Source of the DNA: Microvirga massiliensis
Lineage (GTDB): Bacteria > Pseudomonadota > Alphaproteobacteria > Rhizobiales > Beijerinckiaceae
Length of the DNA stretch: 64,000 nucleotides
Direction: 5' to 3'
Assembly: GCF_001006805.1 (NCBI RefSeq)
Contig: NZ_LN811353.1
Coordinates: 531,311 to 595,310 of the forward strand
Below, piece after piece: positions 61,990 to 64,000 of this stretch. The position numbers and the translations under genes were made by a program. Under the pieces are notes generated by a model. That model was given only the letters and a program-made list of their open reading frames with translations. It was not told the origin of the DNA and made no database searches. Within the stretch, counting starts at the first letter, position 1, and each line of letters starts with the position of its first letter.

Positions 61990-63255
61990 CTATTCGGCGG
62001 CGTGGGCCAGCGGCGGCACGAGATAGGCCGCCATCGCGCCGCGATTGCCCTTCGCCTTCTTGAGCTCCGCCCTCGCAATGGTCCTGAGATGGACCTCGTC
62101 GGGGCCGTCGATGAAGCGCAGGGCCCGCCCCCACGTATAGAGATAGGCCAGGGGGGTGTCGGGCGTGAGGCCCATCGCACCGAAGACCTGAATGGCGCGG
62201 TCGGTGACCTTGGTCTGAAGCCTGGCGGCGACGACCTTGATCGCCGAGACCTCGATGCGGGCAGCCTTGTTGCCGAGCTGATCCATCATCCAGGCGGCGC
62301 GAAGCGTCAGGAGCCTAGCCTGGTCGATCTCGATCCGCGCCTCCGCGATCCAGTCCTGGATATTGGAATAATCGGCGAGATGACGTCCGAAGGTCTTCCG
62401 CTCGAGCGCCCGTTCGCACATGAGCTCGAGTGCGACCTCGCACTGCCCGATGGTGCGCATGCAATGGTGGATGCGGCCCGGGCCGAGGCGTGCCTGCGCG
62501 AGCGCGAACCCTTTCCCCTCCTCGCCGAGGAGATTGGAGGCCGGAACCCGCACGTTGCTGAACATCACCTCGCAATGCCCTTCCGGCGAATGATGATGGA
62601 GGATCGCGACGTTGCGCACGACCTTCACGCCGGGCATGTCCATCGGCACGATGATCATGGAATGGCGCGCATGCGGATCGGCATCGCTTCGCTCGTCGGA
62701 CAAGCCCATCACGATGCAGAACTTCACGTTCGGGTGGATGGCGCCCGTCGTGAACCACTTGCGTCCGTTGATTACGTATTCGTCACCCTGACGGCGGATC
62801 GTGGTTTGCAGGTTCGTGGGATCGGATGACGCAGTGTCGGGTTCCGTGATGCCGACGCAGGAGCGGATCTCGCCGTTGAGAAGCGGCACCAGCCAGCGCT
62901 CGCGCTGCTCCGGCGTGGCGAAGAGATGCAGGATCTCCATGTTGCCGGTATCGGGCGCGTTGCAGTTGAAGACCTCCGAAGCCCAGGGGATCCGGCCCAT
63001 GATCTCGGCAAGCGGAGCATATTCGAGATTCGTCAGGCGCGTCCCGGGCTCGTCGTCGCGCAACGCCGGAAGAAACAGGTTCCAGAGCCCCTCGGCCTTG
63101 GCTCGCTCCTTGAGGCCGTCGATGAGCTCCATCGGATAATGTCCTGCCTCCACCTGCCGGTGCCATTCGACATTGGCCGGCAGGATGTAGCGGTCCATGA
63201 ACACCTGAAGGCGCGACTGGAGCTCCTGCACGCGGGGAGAGAATTCGAAATCCAT
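61990..63255 (-). CDS. Acyl-CoA dehydrogenase (ACAD10/11-like)
   Basis: A 421-residue enzyme. The C-terminal FIDGPDEVHLRTIAR motif (near 385) is that of ACAD10/ACAD11 and LvaC, in which DGPDEVH replaces the usual YEGT and works with an upstream kinase domain. GITEPDTASSDPTNLQ, INGRKWFTTGA and VFGAMGLTPDTPLAYLY are standard. The start is at MDFEFSPRVQ. It likely removes phosphate from, or dehydrogenates, a 4-phosphoacyl-CoA made by the adjacent phosphotransferase. Confidence 0.9.
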   Translation of the reverse strand: MDFEFSPRVQELQSRLQVFMDRYILPANVEWHRQVEAGHYPMELIDGLKERAKAEGLWNLFLPALRDDEPGTRLTNLEYAPLAEIMGRIPWASEVFNCNAPDTGNMEILHLFATPEQRERWLVPLLNGEIRSCVGITEPDTASSDPTNLQTTIRRQGDEYVINGRKWFTTGAIHPNVKFCIVMGLSDERSDADPHARHSMIIVPMDMPGVKVVRNVAILHHHSPEGHCEVMFSNVRVPASNLLGEEGKGFALAQARLGPGRIHHCMRTIGQCEVALELMCERALERKTFGRHLADYSNIQDWIAEARIEIDQARLLTLRAAWMMDQLGNKAARIEVSAIKVVAARLQTKVTDRAIQVFGAMGLTPDTPLAYLYTWGRALRFIDGPDEVHLRTIARAELKKAKGNRGAMAAYLVPPLAHAAE

Positions 63256-63268
63256 GGCGGTTCTCCAG

Positions 63269-64000
63269 TTATCCTTGTGTCTCGATGAGTTCCGCGGCGC
63301 GTCGCGCATAGGCGACGGAAAGGTCGCCGACCTGGGCAGCGTTTTCTGCCGCCGCGTTTCCGGCCTTCGCCCGTCCCGCAATGCCCTCGAGGATCACGGC
63401 GAAGCGGAAGAGCGAGAAGACGAGGTGAAACACCTCGACGCCCGTGCTGCGGCCGGCTGCCCTGTAGTAGTGCTGCAGATATTCCTCCTGGGTCGGGATC
63501 CCGAGCGCGTCGAGATCCAGGCCCATGATGCCGCCGTACCATTCGGGCCGCGAGTGCCATGCGAGGCAACTGAACGCCGCATCCGCCAGCGGATGGCCGA
63601 GCGTCGACAGCTCCCAGTCGAGTACGGCGATCACCCGTGGCTCTTCGGGGTGAAACATCAGGTTCCCGAGCCGGAAATCGCCATGACAGATCTTCGTCTC
63701 GTGGTCTTCGGGCAGGTGCTCCTGCAACCAGGCCGAGACCCGGTCGATCTCCGGAATGTCCCGCGTGCGGGACAACTGCCACTGCTTGGTCCAGCGGCCG
63801 ATCTGGCGGGCGAAATAGTTGCCCTGCTTCCCGTAATCGGCGAGGCCGATCGCGGCCCAGTCCACCGTATGGAGTCGCGCCATCGTCTCCGCCATGGAGA
63901 AATACATCGCGCGCCGGTCATTCGCTGCGATGCCGGGCAGGGATCCCTCGTGGAAGACACGCCCGTCGAGCCTTTCCATGACGTAGAACGGTGTGCCGAC
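63269..64000 (-). CDS. APH-type phosphotransferase (ACAD11 N-domain/LvaA-like), cut by the window edge
   Basis: The visible 244 codons run to the end of the window with the frame still open (VGTPFYVMERLDG). ICHGDFRLGNLMFHP with the catalytic Asp and IAVLDWELSTLGHPLAD with the Mg-binding Asp are the APH kinase motifs. The human ACAD11 protein is this domain joined to the acyl-CoA dehydrogenase; here they are neighbouring genes with 13 bases between. It should phosphorylate a 4-hydroxyacyl-CoA. The N terminus is missing. Confidence 0.9.
   Translation of the reverse strand, partial: VGTPFYVMERLDGRVFHEGSLPGIAANDRRAMYFSMAETMARLHTVDWAAIGLADYGKQGNYFARQIGRWTKQWQLSRTRDIPEIDRVSAWLQEHLPEDHETKICHGDFRLGNLMFHPEEPRVIAVLDWELSTLGHPLADAAFSCLAWHSRPEWYGGIMGLDLDALGIPTQEEYLQHYYRAAGRSTGVEVFHLVFSLFRFAVILEGIAGRAKAGNAAAENAAQVGDLSVAYARRAAELIETQG

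Overview
The window is GC-rich, densely packed DNA from an alphaproteobacterium, most likely of the order Hyphomicrobiales (Rhizobiales); the genus cannot be fixed from sequence alone. The signs are the gene content (TIGR02587/TIGR02588 pair, DUF3297, DUF2076, glyoxylate carboligase operon, many acyl-CoA enzymes and ABC importers) and two families of intergenic palindromic repeats common in that order. No rRNA, tRNA, CRISPR array, phage or insertion sequence is visible. It reads as ordinary chromosome rich in catabolic and signalling genes.

Layout. 1-5.3 kb: LysR regulator, beta-hydroxyacid dehydrogenase, aldehyde dehydrogenase and a two-gene DUF3100 membrane system. 5.4-9.8 kb: a class III nucleotidyl cyclase, pseudouridine-5'-phosphate glycosidase, a small RlpA-like protein, a YbaK-type deacylase and an isochorismatase-type hydrolase. 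9.8-18.5 kb: TetR regulator divergent from an AbfD/HpaB-family flavoprotein and an AidB-like acyl-CoA dehydrogenase, then LysR, and an opposing dehydratase/CoA-transferase/acyl-CoA dehydrogenase operon and an acetyltransferase. 18.6-22.3 kb: gcl-hyi-glxR, turning glyoxylate into glycerate, with two palindromic operator candidates in front and a strong terminator behind. 22.4-28.3 kb: ECF sigma/anti-sigma pair, Bax-inhibitor-like, DUF2076, TerC and small proteins, then a repeat cluster. 28.4-35.8 kb: the TIGR02587/TIGR02588 pair, a frameshifted membrane gene, and a six-gene urea/amide-type ABC importer plus nitrilase-fold hydrolase operon. 36.3-41.2 kb: a 2-oxoacid:ferredoxin oxidoreductase with a GltD-like iron-sulfur flavoprotein. 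41.5-53.7 kb: SRPBCC protein, a Fe3+/polyamine-type ABC importer, DUF4336 protein, SDR, an orphan protein with an HNH-like motif, TauE exporter, aromatic amino-acid decarboxylase, an unknown membrane protein and a quinone oxidoreductase. 54.6-59.2 kb: a SiaA-SiaB-SiaC partner-switch operon ending in a class III nucleotidyl cyclase. 59.3-64 kb: an exported cyclase-family gene broken by an amber codon, and an acyl-CoA ligase/acyl-CoA dehydrogenase/kinase-like operon that runs off the window end.

The most notable system is at 54633-59181. In Pseudomonas aeruginosa the SiaABC phospho-switch controls SiaD, a diguanylate cyclase. Here the SiaD position holds a predicted adenylate cyclase that keeps a SiaD-like N-terminal stalk, suggesting the same switch drives cAMP instead of c-di-GMP. 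Other points worth a look are an AbfD homologue that has lost two of four iron-sulfur ligands, a split ACAD11/Lva-like 4-hydroxyacid module, paired operators before gcl, and the oxidoreductase-GltD operon.
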